Shown piece after piece: positions 53,233 through 62,980 of a DNA stretch of 64,000 nt (positions are counted from its first letter, which is position 1; each line of letters begins with the position of its first letter). The translations under genes and the position numbers were made by a program. The stretch is taken from the NCBI GenBank assembly GCA_020637805.1, contig JACKJU010000004.1:62001-126000 (forward strand). Reading direction: 5' to 3'. The notes under the pieces were generated by a model, which had not been told where the DNA came from, made no database searches, and worked only from the letters and a program-made list of their open reading frames with translations. Source of the DNA: Nitratireductor sp. (GTDB lineage Bacteria > Pseudomonadota > Alphaproteobacteria > Rhizobiales > Rhizobiaceae).

Positions 53233-54021
53233 TCACAGCGCCTTGGTGAGCTTTGCGATTTCCTTGTAGGAAGCCGACTGGAACCGGGCATTCTTCTCGA
53301 CATTGGTATGAGTGATTGAATTGTCCGAGGTGACGTCGATGTTTTCGATGCTGCCGTCAAAACCGGCATCGGCATGGATCGTGTTGTCGGTATTGTCCTT
53401 GGGCAGGTAGTAGTTCACCACGCGATCGATGTTCTTGCCAACATGGCCGGTCTCTACGGGGTCGAAGGCAACGACGAGGGAAACCTCAACACCGCGGCTG
53501 CCAAGATAGTTCGCGAACTTGGAGCTTTCGTTGCCGCCAAGGGAATGTCCGATGATGACGACCGGATAGGAGACCTCTCCGCGCTTCGAACGCGCAACGA
53601 TGTCCTCGGCGACCGGCTGCCAGTACTTGTAGGAGAAATTCGAGGCGTCATAACCCTTGGCGCGAAGATCGTTTGCCATCTTGTCGATCCCGCGAGAGAA
53701 GATGTTTGCAAGGCCGCGCATCAGGTAGATTTCGCCGCTGCGGCTGACATTTGCCTTGGAACGGTTGATCACGTCCACCGCGCGAATGCTGTCGACATCC
53801 TCTACCGACTGCCTGGCAGCAGGCCTGGCCTGGGCCGCAGCATTTTCGATTGCCATCGCATGCGTGGTCACCTGGGGGCGAAGCGCCTTGTCACCGAGCG
53901 GGGTATTCGAGCTCGATACACCCGTGGTCGTGCAGCCGGTCAGGGCGGCAGAACCGATGATGATGGCTGCAATTGCGGTGCGGCGGAAGCCTGCTTTCAG
54001 GTTGATGGCGGCGGTAAACAT
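53233..54021 (-). CDS. Alpha/beta-hydrolase lipoprotein (lipase-like)
   Basis: A 262-aa protein with a lipoprotein signal (hydrophobic residues 15-27, lipobox LTGC, then Thr-rich). The mature domain contains GHSLGG with the nucleophilic Ser, and DPVETGHVG. Similar to predicted rhizobial lipases; substrate unknown. AAGGAG lies upstream of the ATG at 54021. It diverges from the phzF-like gene across a 216-bp gap with no other features seen. Confidence 0.82.
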   Translation of the reverse strand: MFTAAINLKAGFRRTAIAAIIIGSAALTGCTTTGVSSSNTPLGDKALRPQVTTHAMAIENAAAQARPAARQSVEDVDSIRAVDVINRSKANVSRSGEIYLMRGLANIFSRGIDKMANDLRAKGYDASNFSYKYWQPVAEDIVARSKRGEVSYPVVIIGHSLGGNESSKFANYLGSRGVEVSLVVAFDPVETGHVGKNIDRVVNYYLPKDNTDNTIHADAGFDGSIENIDVTSDNSITHTNVEKNARFQSASYKEIAKLTKAL

Positions 54022-54237
54022 TGTCGTCTCCTTTCTTCGATAACGTTTTTGCCGCAAATCGCGTTCCCTGAATGTGCAAAGCATCACATGGCGCCAAAGC
54101 TGACCTGCAGGATCAGGCCATCGCACCCGACGGCCGGAGCCTCGAACCTTTGTTGCAGGCACAGGAAGCCAATTGACAGCTGGCGTGCGGCTCCGGAAAA
54201 GGATGTTTCCGGCACGTCTCAAGAAGGAGAAGAAGCT

Positions 54238-55128
54238 ATGAAACTCCGGTTCCACACCCTGGATGTGTTCACCTGCGAGACATTCGCGGGCAACCCGCTT
54301 GCCGTGGTGATGGATGCCGACGGGCTGGACGGCGGCACCATGCAGGCCATCGCACGCGAGTTCAAACTGTCCGAAACGGTCTTCGTGATCAAGCCTGCCG
54401 ATCCGGCGCACAGGGCCGGCATACGGATATTCACACCCGTTCAGGAACTGCTTTTTGCGGGCCATCCGACGGTGGGCACGGCCCTCCTTCTGGCCGATCT
54501 CGATGGAACGGCTTCGCCGATGGTGCTGGAGGAAAAAATCGGCCCGATCCGGATTTCCTTTTCAGGAACTGGCCGCGAGCGGATTGCAACGTTTGAAGCG
54601 GCAACCATGCCCAAACCCCTCGGCGATGTCCCGCCCGATGATGCAATAGCTGCCGCCCTCGGGGTAGATACACAACAGATCGGCTACCTCAACCATAGGC
54701 CCCATGCCGCCAATCCCGGCAATCACCCGATGCTGTATGTTCCACTCGCCAGCCGCGAGGCGCTTGCCAATTCATCTCCGCAGATGGCCTACTGGCAAGG
54801 CCTGGGCGAACTGGGCAAGTTCCTGGTTTACGCCTATTGCGCGGGTTCCGGCGAAAACCTGTTTCATGCGCGCGGGTTTGCTCCCCTCGACGGCATCGGC
54901 GAGGATCCGGCAACCGGATCGGCGGCCTGCGGCTTTCCATCAAGCGTGATCAATGCGGAGGGTGCCTGGAGAGGCGACCGCGAAATCATGATCTTCCAGG
55001 GCGAGGACATGGGACGGCCCAGCCGGATCAACGTCACTGCGGCCATGGAAGATGGCGCGCTCGTATCTGTACGTATCGGCGGTCAGGCGGTAAGGGTTTC
55101 CCAAGGGCAACTTCTCCTTGGAAGCTAG
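54238..55128 (+). CDS. PhzF-family isomerase/epimerase
   Basis: A 296-aa member of the PhzF family, which shares the diaminopimelate-epimerase fold. The catalytic Glu is residue 46 (LSETVF), GHPTVGTA follows near 79 and EDPATGSAA near 222. Family members isomerise small acids; no phenazine genes are present, so phenazine synthesis is unlikely. GGAG precedes the ATG by ten bases. The HAD gene starts 6 bp after its stop. Confidence 0.93.
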   Translation: MKLRFHTLDVFTCETFAGNPLAVVMDADGLDGGTMQAIAREFKLSETVFVIKPADPAHRAGIRIFTPVQELLFAGHPTVGTALLLADLDGTASPMVLEEKIGPIRISFSGTGRERIATFEAATMPKPLGDVPPDDAIAAALGVDTQQIGYLNHRPHAANPGNHPMLYVPLASREALANSSPQMAYWQGLGELGKFLVYAYCAGSGENLFHARGFAPLDGIGEDPATGSAACGFPSSVINAEGAWRGDREIMIFQGEDMGRPSRINVTAAMEDGALVSVRIGGQAVRVSQGQLLLGS

Positions 55129-55134
55129 AGGCGC

Positions 55135-55839
55135 ATGGAAAACCAAAAGCTGACCTGCATCGGCTTCGACGCCGACGATACGCTCTGGCACAACGAGCAG
55201 TTTTTCCAGATCACCCAGCAGTATCTCAAAATGCTGCTGGCGGATTTCTGCGAAGCGGATCACCTCTCCGACCGGCTGCTGGAAGCCGAGAAGCGCAACC
55301 TCAAGCACTTCGGCTTCGGGGTGAAGGGCTTCACCCTGTCGATGATCGAAACCGCCATCGAGGTTTCAGGGGGCAAGGTGCCAGCGGAGGTGATCGGGGA
55401 AATCCTCAAGGCGGGCAAGGACATGCTCTCGGCACCGGTTCAGTTGCTGCCGCATGCAGGCGAGACGCTGGAGGCCCTTGCAGGCGATTACACCATCGTT
55501 CTCATCACCAAGGGTGACCTGTTCGATCAGGAGCGCAAACTGGCCCAATCGGGACTGGGCGATTTCTTCAACGCAGTGGAAATCGTCTCGGACAAGAACC
55601 CGGATACCTATCTGCGCATATTCGGCGAACAGGCGGCATGCCCGGCAAATGCGATGATGGTCGGCAATTCGCTCAAGTCGGATGTCATTCCGGCATTGGA
55701 TACGGGGGCCTGGGGCGTTCATGTTCCCCACGAGACGACATGGGCGCTGGAACACGCCGAGAAACCTTCAGGGCAGAAGCGTTTCTTCGAAATACCAACC
55801 CTTGCGGGGCTCGCCGCAGTCGTCGACCGCATCGGCTGA
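55135..55839 (+). CDS. HAD-superfamily hydrolase
   Basis: A 234-aa HAD phosphatase. Motif I is FDADDTLW, motif II LITKGD, and the motif III/IV region KNPDTY...MMVGNSLKSDV. Its start is 6 bp after the phzF-like gene, with GAGG three bases before the ATG, so expression is probably coupled. Substrate unknown. Confidence 0.9.
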   Translation: MENQKLTCIGFDADDTLWHNEQFFQITQQYLKMLLADFCEADHLSDRLLEAEKRNLKHFGFGVKGFTLSMIETAIEVSGGKVPAEVIGEILKAGKDMLSAPVQLLPHAGETLEALAGDYTIVLITKGDLFDQERKLAQSGLGDFFNAVEIVSDKNPDTYLRIFGEQAACPANAMMVGNSLKSDVIPALDTGAWGVHVPHETTWALEHAEKPSGQKRFFEIPTLAGLAAVVDRIG

Positions 55840-55869
55840 AATGCGTTCCTCTTGACCACAGGCCGTCAA

Positions 55870-56424
55870 CTACCCGCCCTGCAGGCGGGTGAGCACTTCC
55901 CGGATTTCGTTCAACTGATCCTCCTGACGCTGGAGGATTGCAGAGAGCTGTTCGTTTCGCACCCGGTCGAGCTTGTCATGCAGCGACATGATTTCGAGTT
56001 CGGATTTCAGGTTGATTTCATAATCATGTGCGGCGGCCATGCGATCCTTGTTGGACTGCCTGTTCTGGGACATCATGATGACCGGTGCCTGGATGGCTGC
56101 AAGCATGGAAAGCACGAGATTCAGGAACACGAAGGGATAGGGATCGAACACGTCCTGCCGCGCGAGCAATAGCGTGTTCAGTACGATCCAGACCGCCAGC
56201 ACAACGCCAAATATGATGATGAAGGTCCAGGAGCCACCAAAGGCCGCCACCTGATCGGCAAGCTTCTGTCCGAGTGTTAGCCTTTCATGAAACTCTTCAT
56301 TGATGTTGCGGGAGATTGCCGTGCGCTTGGCCAGCCTCTTCAACAGCCGCTGCTCGCGCTCCGGAAGATCGTCATAGCCGGTTTGCAACAGGCGTTCTGC
56401 AAGCTGACGTACATTCGTGTCCAT
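55870..56424 (-). CDS. DUF1003 membrane protein
   Basis: A 184-aa protein with two predicted membrane helices (about residues 66-84 and 99-118) between charged helical ends, matching DUF1003. The family has unknown function. The ATG at 56424 is favoured by GAGG upstream over one at 56442. A 7-bp hairpin (55872-55890) overlaps its 3' end. Confidence 0.85.
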   Translation of the reverse strand: MDTNVRQLAERLLQTGYDDLPEREQRLLKRLAKRTAISRNINEEFHERLTLGQKLADQVAAFGGSWTFIIIFGVVLAVWIVLNTLLLARQDVFDPYPFVFLNLVLSMLAAIQAPVIMMSQNRQSNKDRMAAAHDYEINLKSELEIMSLHDKLDRVRNEQLSAILQRQEDQLNEIREVLTRLQGG

Positions 56425-56582
56425 TCGGGTATCCTCGCGCATCCAGACAACATTTGACGCGATCGGCGAACACGTCAGGGTTTCATGAAATGCCTATTTC
56501 TGCTTGGCAGAAAGCCTTCCGGTCAAGCGGCTTCCTCTGGAGCGCTTTCGATTTTGACGGAATCGGCGAAATCGATATTGCC

Positions 56583-58130
56583 CTACCGCCAGAAGCGTGG
56601 CGCCTCGCGCAATTCCTTCCAGTCCCTGCGTGCATGGGTCCAGGCTTCTTCTGCCCGTGCCGTTTTAGCACCCAGCAACCAGCCGATTGCGCGATCCCGG
56701 CCTCGCGATGGAACATCCGTGACAGGCAGGCCAGTCAGATGATCCGACACCATGGCCGCATCGGCCAACGCACCAAAGACATCCTGCATGCTCTTGAGGT
56801 GCCTGATGAATGGGGCCACCTCCTTGCGCCTGTATAGGGGGGCGACGAATTCCGCAGCATAGCGCAGCTTCTTCAGTTCCTTGCGAAGTTGGTGGCGCTC
56901 TTCGATGGAAAGTTCGTCCAGCCTGCGCGCCTTCTCACGCGCCTTTTTCCACCGACGTCTCATCTCTCGGCGCGAAACGGATAAAATCCCGGACTGCTTG
57001 CCAGCCGGCACCTTGGCAATGGCGGTGCCGCTCGAAACGGTTTCCACGAGTTCCGCCAGATCAAGCATGAAGCCGAGCGCCTGCGGCCCTGTGAGGAAAT
57101 CGCGAACGCGACGGCGTTCATCGGATATTTCTGTAAGAACCGTTTCAAGCAGGGATGCGAAATCGAACTGGCCCGGGGCCTGCGCGCACATAACCTCGCG
57201 CACCTCCATCGCGAGTACGTCAAGATCCCGCAACCGGCTGATCTGCTTCCCCATCCATCCGGCTTCCGAGGCCAACCTGCGCCTACTACTCTCATCAAGG
57301 ACCCCGCGAAAAAGCGAAAGTGCGCAGCGCAGCCGCCGCAGGCCGATGCGCAACTGGTGAGGTCCTTCCGGATCGCTGGAAAGGAGAACGGTTTCCGCGT
57401 TGGCAAACACCTGCTCTGCACACTCACCCAAGACCCGGCTGGCCGCCTCTGCTACGCCGGTTCTTTTCTTGAGCGCTATCTTGCGTGCGTTTCTCGGTTC
57501 CGGCGGCAATTCGATGCTGCCGGTGTCCGCCAGTAGATAGCCGCGGCCGGCCTTCGAAACGTGCGAGAACCGGGCACCTCCCTGCGGCAACACCTTTCGG
57601 GCAATCTCGTAAATCCCCTCCGGCGGGCCGTCCACGAGTTCGATTTCCATTTCACAAATGCCGGCAGTTCTTGCCCCTGCGATCACGTTGCCGCGGTCAA
57701 CGACAAGCAACGCACTCGTGCCGCCTTGTGTCCGCACTTCGGCCTCTGTCCGGTCGATATCCGTGCTGTAGACCGGTGCCAGATCGGCATTGCGTGCAAG
57801 AGCCTCAATTGCCGATCGCAATTCAGTGTCAGCGCATGCGTCGAGGTCGATCCTGGCTTCCTCGACCCCGGTTTCGAATTCCGAAACCCTGGAAATTCCC
57901 ATCTTCATGCTGCGGCCGGATTTGACGGTCTGCACCCACCTGTCGCCATCACGGCGCAGGCGCAATGAAATTCCGGCGCGATGCAACGCGTGATCTTCGG
58001 TGTCATGGTAGATGCTGAGGACACTCTTCGAAGCCGGTTCCGACGTTACAAGACTGGCAGCGGCAGCATTCTTCCAGATCCGGCTTGCCGCATGATCGTC
58101 AACGCGTAGCTTGAGTTCGAATTCCATCAT
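56583..58130 (-). CDS. CYTH-CHAD domain fusion protein
   Basis: A 515-aa fusion. The N-terminal CYTH domain (about residues 1-200) begins with the EFELK form of the ExExK metal-triphosphate motif and keeps the later acidic tunnel residues (EMEIELVDG). The C-terminal CHAD domain (about 220-510) is rich in conserved His/Arg helices (GPHQLRIGLRRLRC, ISRLRDLDVL), a polyphosphate-binding pattern. Role in triphosphate or polyphosphate metabolism is inferred. No polyphosphate kinase is adjacent. Confidence 0.9.
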   Translation of the reverse strand: MMEFELKLRVDDHAASRIWKNAAAASLVTSEPASKSVLSIYHDTEDHALHRAGISLRLRRDGDRWVQTVKSGRSMKMGISRVSEFETGVEEARIDLDACADTELRSAIEALARNADLAPVYSTDIDRTEAEVRTQGGTSALLVVDRGNVIAGARTAGICEMEIELVDGPPEGIYEIARKVLPQGGARFSHVSKAGRGYLLADTGSIELPPEPRNARKIALKKRTGVAEAASRVLGECAEQVFANAETVLLSSDPEGPHQLRIGLRRLRCALSLFRGVLDESSRRRLASEAGWMGKQISRLRDLDVLAMEVREVMCAQAPGQFDFASLLETVLTEISDERRRVRDFLTGPQALGFMLDLAELVETVSSGTAIAKVPAGKQSGILSVSRREMRRRWKKAREKARRLDELSIEERHQLRKELKKLRYAAEFVAPLYRRKEVAPFIRHLKSMQDVFGALADAAMVSDHLTGLPVTDVPSRGRDRAIGWLLGAKTARAEEAWTHARRDWKELREAPRFWR

Positions 58131-58262
58131 CCGCTTCGCCGCTAGCCCCTTTTGCCGGTCAGCATGAATGCGCCCGCGCTGGACGTGGCGATGGGCCGCC
58201 ATCTAGAGTTTTGCGCTCGCTGGCCCGGAATGCAAGGCCACCGCAAGGCCAGTCTCAGGCTC

Positions 58263-58904
58263 TTACGGATACAGCCTGGTTTCCAGCCAGTCGCCCGCCG
58301 GTTCCTCGCGGTCGTATCGTACACGGTCGTGCAGGCGGAACTGGCCGTCGTTCCAGAACTCGATGGACAGGGGTTTTATGCGGAAGCCCGACCAGTAATC
58401 CGGGCGCGGCACCTCACCAACGCCGAACTTTGCGGCAAACCGGGCGACAGCCTTTTCAAGGGCAAAGCGGCTTTCAAGCGGTCTCGACTGCTGGGATGCA
58501 TGCGCGCCGATGCGGCTGCCGCGAGCACGCGAATAGAAATATTCGTCAGCCTCGCCGTCGCTGACCTTCTCGGTCAGTCCCCGTATACGGACCGCCTTGC
58601 GCAGCGATTTCCAGTGAAACCCAAGCGCCGCCTTGCCGGACGCCAAAATTTCCTCACCTTTCTGGCTTTCAAGGTTGGTGAAGAAGACAAAGCCGCGCTC
58701 ATCCCAGCGGCGCATCAGCACCATGCGCACATTCGGCATGCCCGCTTCATCAACCGTCGCCAGCGACATTGCCGTCGGATCATTGGCTTCGCTCGCCTCT
58801 GCCAGCGCCAGCCATTCGGCGAATTTCCCGAATGGGATTTTTTCCGCTGCCGTTACGGAATGATCACGGTTTCTTAACCCTGTTGAGAGATGATTCATCA
58901 GCAA
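58263..58904 (-). CDS. pdxH: Pyridoxamine 5'-phosphate oxidase
   Basis: A 213-aa FMN enzyme making pyridoxal 5'-phosphate from pyridoxine or pyridoxamine phosphate. Conserved are PNVRMVLMRRWDERGFVFFTN, the FMN-binding stretch SQQSRPLESR, and the C-terminal RLHDRVRYDR. It supplies the cofactor used by GcvP and ThrC. It diverges from the lipoprotein gene across only 33 bp. An ATG two codons further in (58898) is an alternative start. Confidence 0.96.
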   Translation of the reverse strand: MLMNHLSTGLRNRDHSVTAAEKIPFGKFAEWLALAEASEANDPTAMSLATVDEAGMPNVRMVLMRRWDERGFVFFTNLESQKGEEILASGKAALGFHWKSLRKAVRIRGLTEKVSDGEADEYFYSRARGSRIGAHASQQSRPLESRFALEKAVARFAAKFGVGEVPRPDYWSGFRIKPLSIEFWNDGQFRLHDRVRYDREEPAGDWLETRLYP

Positions 58905-58937
58905 TAGCCAGTTCTGTTCCGCGTCGAGGCTTTAGAA

Positions 58938-59447
58938 ATGCATTTATCCGCACGAACCGATACCGATTTCAACCGTCAAACGCGTGACGGTGGCAATATC
59001 AAGGGTAACGATTCAGGTTCCGCTTCCCGGATTTCCGCTACCAAGACCGCCCTTGCCGCACTGGCCGCGCTGTCGCTTGCCGGTTGTTCCGTTTCGTCTG
59101 CGGTGAACTCCCAGCCCGATTCTCAGATCGTCACTTCCTCCGTCGTCAAGAACGTCGAACAGGAAGGTATCGAGGAAACCGACGCCGAACTGATCAAGCA
59201 GACAGTGGCGGATGCCGAACTCGAAAGCCTGCAATCCAACCTGCTTGCCTGGTCGAACCCGGACACCGGCAACAAGGGAACGATCATGGCCATCGAAAAA
59301 TTCGCCGGTTCGCACGGCCAGCCCTGCAAGAAATTCCGCACTACCGTCGACAGCTTCATGGGGATATCGCTCTACAATGGCGAGACCTGCGAGTTGAAGA
59401 AGGGCTTCTGGGTGATTTCCTGGCTCCTTCGCGAAAAGTCCGAGTGA
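58938..59447 (+). CDS. RT0821/Lpp0805-family surface lipoprotein
   Basis: A 169-aa protein with an unusually long polar N-region of about 35 residues before the hydrophobic core and lipobox SLAGC. The mature part has the family's pattern: WSNPDTGNKGTI, a central Cys (QPCKKF) and a final ETCELKKGFWVISW with a second Cys. Function unknown; outer-surface location is assumed for the family. GAGG precedes the ATG by eight bases. Confidence 0.82.
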   Translation: MHLSARTDTDFNRQTRDGGNIKGNDSGSASRISATKTALAALAALSLAGCSVSSAVNSQPDSQIVTSSVVKNVEQEGIEETDAELIKQTVADAELESLQSNLLAWSNPDTGNKGTIMAIEKFAGSHGQPCKKFRTTVDSFMGISLYNGETCELKKGFWVISWLLREKSE

Positions 59448-59629
59448 TTTTTCGCTACCTTTGCCGCCGTTCCTGCCTGAACCACTGGAATCGCCGCAAT
59501 TCTTCCCCCATATCAACAGCAACACATGCAATCAGAGCGCCACAGCGTTTTTGAACGGGCGTATGCCTCACAGGGTACGCCATGGTGGAACTCCACCCGC
59601 TTGGCGTGTCTACAGAGAGGGCATAAACA

Positions 59630-60622
59630 ATGACCGTGCGTGATCCATACACGGTTCTGGGGGTGAGCAAGGAAGCGAGCGACAAGGACATCAAGTCCGC
59701 GTTCCGCAAGCTTGCCAAGAAGTATCATCCCGACCAGAACAAGGACAATCCCAAGGCAAAGGAACGCTTTGCCGAAGTCAGCCAGGCATATGAAATCCTT
59801 GGCGACAAGAAAAAGCGTGCGCAGTTCGATCGCGGCGAGATCGATGGCGCGGGCAAGGAGAAATTCACCGGTTTTCAAGGTGGCGACCCGTTCGGACCGG
59901 GCGGCCCGTTCGGCGGTGGTGCAAACCGCCGGTCTGGCGGCTTTTCCGGTGGTGGCGCAGGCTTCAATGCCGAGGACATACTGAGCCAGATATTCGGCCA
60001 GATGGGCGGCGGCGCGCAGCAGGGCGGCCCCGGTGGCATGGGCGGCAGCATGGGCGGTGGCCCGGGCGGCATGGGTGCCGGTTTTGCCGGTGCCCAGGCT
60101 AGAGCCAGGGCGCAGGCGCAAAAGACGCCGGATACCAAGATCAAGACGCCGGTCACCGTTGAAGACCTGGCACGCGGCAAGACAACAATCACGCTGCCGA
60201 ACGGCAAGAAGGCATCGATCTCGATACCGGCTGGTGCCGAAGACGGCCAGACCATTCGCCTTGCAGGCAAGGGTGCCAACGGTCCCACCGGCAGACCGGG
60301 CGACCTGCTCGTCGATCTCGTCTTCAAGGCAGACCCCGACTTCAGGATCGAGGGTGAGAACCTGCGGCATCTGGCCGAGGTTCCGCTTGCGACCGCCGTT
60401 ACCGGCGGATCCGTTTCCGTTGACACGCTGGACGGCAAGGTCGCGCTGAAAATTCCGCGTTGGACCACTTCCGGGAAAACCTTCCGCCTCAAGGGCCGGG
60501 GCCTTCCCAAAAAGGATGGCGGCCATGGCGACCTGCTGATCCAGGTCATGATTGCACTGCCCGAGGCAGAAGATCCCGACCTTGTCCGGCTGATGGAACA
60601 GTCCGAGCGCCAGAAGGGCTGA
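59630..60622 (+). CDS. DnaJ-class co-chaperone (CbpA-like)
   Basis: A 330-aa DnaJ protein with an N-terminal J domain (HPD at residues 33-35), a Gly/Phe-rich linker (about 85-165) with several GG repeats, and the C-terminal substrate-binding domain. The zinc-finger region of DnaJ proper is absent, so it is CbpA-like. It stimulates DnaK. No dnaK or grpE is nearby. AGAGGG precedes the ATG. Confidence 0.93.
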   Translation: MTVRDPYTVLGVSKEASDKDIKSAFRKLAKKYHPDQNKDNPKAKERFAEVSQAYEILGDKKKRAQFDRGEIDGAGKEKFTGFQGGDPFGPGGPFGGGANRRSGGFSGGGAGFNAEDILSQIFGQMGGGAQQGGPGGMGGSMGGGPGGMGAGFAGAQARARAQAQKTPDTKIKTPVTVEDLARGKTTITLPNGKKASISIPAGAEDGQTIRLAGKGANGPTGRPGDLLVDLVFKADPDFRIEGENLRHLAEVPLATAVTGGSVSVDTLDGKVALKIPRWTTSGKTFRLKGRGLPKKDGGHGDLLIQVMIALPEAEDPDLVRLMEQSERQKG

Positions 60623-60666
60623 TCAGGCTTCATTTTCCCGCACCGGGGAATTGGTTCAGGCAAATG

Positions 60667-60693
60667 GGCCGTTTTGCTTGAAGCAGAACGGCC
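60667..60693 (+). other. Long hairpin in the fabI leader
   Basis: Arms GGCCGTTTTGCTT and AAGCAGAACGGCC pair over 13 positions with one wobble and a single-base loop. It lies between the DnaJ-class gene and fabI, 50 bp before the fabI ATG. No T-run follows, so it may be a weak terminator, an mRNA-stability element or a control site. Confidence 0.5.
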
Positions 60694-60742
60694 TATGTGC
60701 CATATCCCGCTCCACATCACGTACATCCGTTGGAGCTGTTAC

Positions 60743-61564
60743 ATGGCGGACAAGTCGGGCCTGATGGCCGGAAAACGAGGCATCATCCTCGGCCTCGCAA
60801 ACCAGCGTTCGATTGCCTGGGGCATCGCGAAGTCGCTCGCGGATGCAGGCGCAGAGATCGCGCTCACCTATCAGGGAGACGCGCTTGCAAAGCGTGTCGT
60901 GCCGCTGGCGCAGGAACTGGGTGCATGGGTGGTAGGCGAATGTGACGTCACCCGGTCCGAATCGATGGACGCCGTCTTCAAGGCGATGGAAGACAAATGG
61001 GGCGGGATCGACTTCATGGTCCATGCCATCGGCTTTTCAGACAAGAACGAGCTGACCGGACGCTACGTCGATACCACGCCGGACAATTTCCGCATGACGA
61101 TGGACATTTCGGTCTATTCGTTCACCGCACTCGCCCAGCGTGCCGAAAAGCTGATGAACGATGGCGGCTCGATGCTGACGCTCACCTATTACGGCGCCGA
61201 AAGGGTCATGCCGCACTACAACGTCATGGGCGTCGCCAAGGCTGCACTGGAAGCTTCCGTGCGCTACCTTGCAGTGGACCTGGGCGGCAAGGCCATACGG
61301 GTAAATGCGATTTCTGCAGGACCGATCAAGACGCTTGCTGCTTCAGGCATCGGGGATTTCCGGTATATCCTGAAGTGGAACGAGTACAACTCGCCTCTCA
61401 AACGTACCACGACGATCGAGGAAGTGGGCGACAGCGCACTCTATCTTCTCTCCGATCTTGGCCGTGGGACCACGGGCGAGGTTCTGCATGTGGACAGCGG
61501 ATATCACGTGGTCGGCATGAAGGCCGTCGACGCTCCGGACATCTCGGTGGTGAAAGACGAGTAA
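60743..61564 (+). CDS. fabI: Enoyl-[acyl-carrier-protein] reductase (NADH)
   Basis: A 273-aa short-chain-dehydrogenase-type FabI performing the final step of each fatty-acid elongation round. The NADH-binding stretch LGLANQRSIAWGIA is near residues 16-29, and the catalytic Tyr and Lys lie in YYGAERVMPHYNVMGVAK. AISAGPIKTLAASGI is a FabI signature. I chose the ATG at 60743 with GGAG upstream; an earlier in-frame start at 60674 lies in the hairpin. Confidence 0.96.
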   Translation: MADKSGLMAGKRGIILGLANQRSIAWGIAKSLADAGAEIALTYQGDALAKRVVPLAQELGAWVVGECDVTRSESMDAVFKAMEDKWGGIDFMVHAIGFSDKNELTGRYVDTTPDNFRMTMDISVYSFTALAQRAEKLMNDGGSMLTLTYYGAERVMPHYNVMGVAKAALEASVRYLAVDLGGKAIRVNAISAGPIKTLAASGIGDFRYILKWNEYNSPLKRTTTIEEVGDSALYLLSDLGRGTTGEVLHVDSGYHVVGMKAVDAPDISVVKDE

Positions 61565-61565
61565 G

Positions 61566-62174
61566 GTGCTTGCTTCCCAACCAGAAAGCGGTCGAAGTCC
61601 CGTCATCTACTATATCCGGCACGGGCAGACCGACTGGAATGCCGAGCGCCGGTTTCAGGGGCAGATGGACATTCCGCTCAACGAAACCGGCATCGGTCAG
61701 GCCCGCGACAACGGACGCCGTCTGGCCAAAATCATTTCCGATCCCGCTAAATTCGACTTTCTGTGCAGCCCGATGATCCGCTCGAGGCTTACCATGGAGC
61801 TCGTGCGCACCGAATTGGGCGCCGACCCTGCCGCCTACAGCGTGGATCAGCGCCTTGCGGAAGCTTCCTATGGCGATTGGGAGGGAATTGCCGAACAGGA
61901 CGTCATTCGCGACCATCCTGAACTATGGGCGCAACGCGAAGCAGACCGCTGGACGTTCCTGCCGCCGAACGGCGAGAGCCTGGCGATGGTCCTCGAACGC
62001 ATAAGGCCAGTTTTCGACGCAATCACGCGAGATACCGTGATCGTTGCGCACGGAGCCGTGGGCCGTGCCGTGCGCCGCTACATGCTCGGGCTGAATGCCG
62101 ATGCTGCCGCCTTCTACGAGTTTCCGCAAGATCGCCTTTTCCGGTTTGCCAACGGAGAAGAAGAACTCCTTTAG
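61566..62174 (+). CDS. Histidine phosphatase (phosphoglycerate-mutase-like)
   Basis: A 202-aa histidine phosphatase. The catalytic motif is IRHGQTDWN near residue 18; the second His is in IVAHGAVGRAVRR. The start codon is GTG, directly after the fabI stop, so translation is probably coupled. Substrate unknown; a true phosphoglycerate mutase is not implied. Confidence 0.85.
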   Translation: MLASQPESGRSPVIYYIRHGQTDWNAERRFQGQMDIPLNETGIGQARDNGRRLAKIISDPAKFDFLCSPMIRSRLTMELVRTELGADPAAYSVDQRLAEASYGDWEGIAEQDVIRDHPELWAQREADRWTFLPPNGESLAMVLERIRPVFDAITRDTVIVAHGAVGRAVRRYMLGLNADAAAFYEFPQDRLFRFANGEEELL

Positions 62175-62363
62175 GCCGCTCTTGCCACTCTCATGCAATC
62201 TTTTCGCGAATATTTTTGTGCTATTATTACTACCATGAATTGTGTTTATGGTCGCCATTCCGGAATTTACCGAAAAATCACTGTGGCTCGGATATCCGTT
62301 AATTTTCGGAAAATCTTTTTGGTGTAATGACGAAGTATATAATTGTTGATCAGGCAAGTGGAT

Positions 62364-62813
62364 ATGGACTCGAACGAACATGTTGACCAGCCTGCCTCCG
62401 ATGCTGCGCGCTCGGAGGAAATGGTCGAACGTCCGAAACGTCTAAGAGTGTTGAAAAGTGCCCACGTCTTCTACGACGAGGGCAATATCAGCCATCCCTG
62501 CGTCGTTCGCGACATTAGCGAAAATGGCGCGCGTCTGCGTTTTCAGAATCCGGTTCTGCTGCCAGAAAGATTCTGGCTGGAAGTCGAACTGGATGCCTAC
62601 AAGGTCGAGTGCCAGTTGGCCTGGTCGCACGGACTTGAAATGGGCGTATCCTTCTGCAGCGAGCGGATCGAGACCAAGAAGGTCCGAATCCAGGTGGTGA
62701 AGCCCACCTTAGGCTCCGTCAGCGAAGATGGAACCGGCAAGGATGGCAGCGCGCAGGATGCAGGCTTCAGGCCACGGCCCAAACAGGGGCCCGTCTTCGG
62801 CAAGAAGCGCTGA
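62364..62813 (+). CDS. PilZ-domain protein
   Basis: A 149-aa protein with an N-terminal acidic tail, a PilZ domain (RPKRLRVLKSA with the Arg pair, then RDISENGARL, the DxSxxG motif) and a Lys/Gly-rich C-tail. PilZ domains bind c-di-GMP. It could respond to the EAL protein's output, but that is inference. An AT-rich leader of about 190 bp (62175-62363) precedes it. Confidence 0.82.
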   Translation: MDSNEHVDQPASDAARSEEMVERPKRLRVLKSAHVFYDEGNISHPCVVRDISENGARLRFQNPVLLPERFWLEVELDAYKVECQLAWSHGLEMGVSFCSERIETKKVRIQVVKPTLGSVSEDGTGKDGSAQDAGFRPRPKQGPVFGKKR

Positions 62814-62980
62814 AACGCTTCAAGTTTCCCCAGACGCCAAGGCCCAAGAAGTCTCATCAGAAGCATTGCGACGATGCCATATGCGCCACAGCTTCCCATT
62901 GACCCCTCTCCCGCTTCCTCATAGAAACGCCCAATAACTCCGGCAGCAATTCCGCATGCCTTCAGGCGGGCTTTTTCTCC

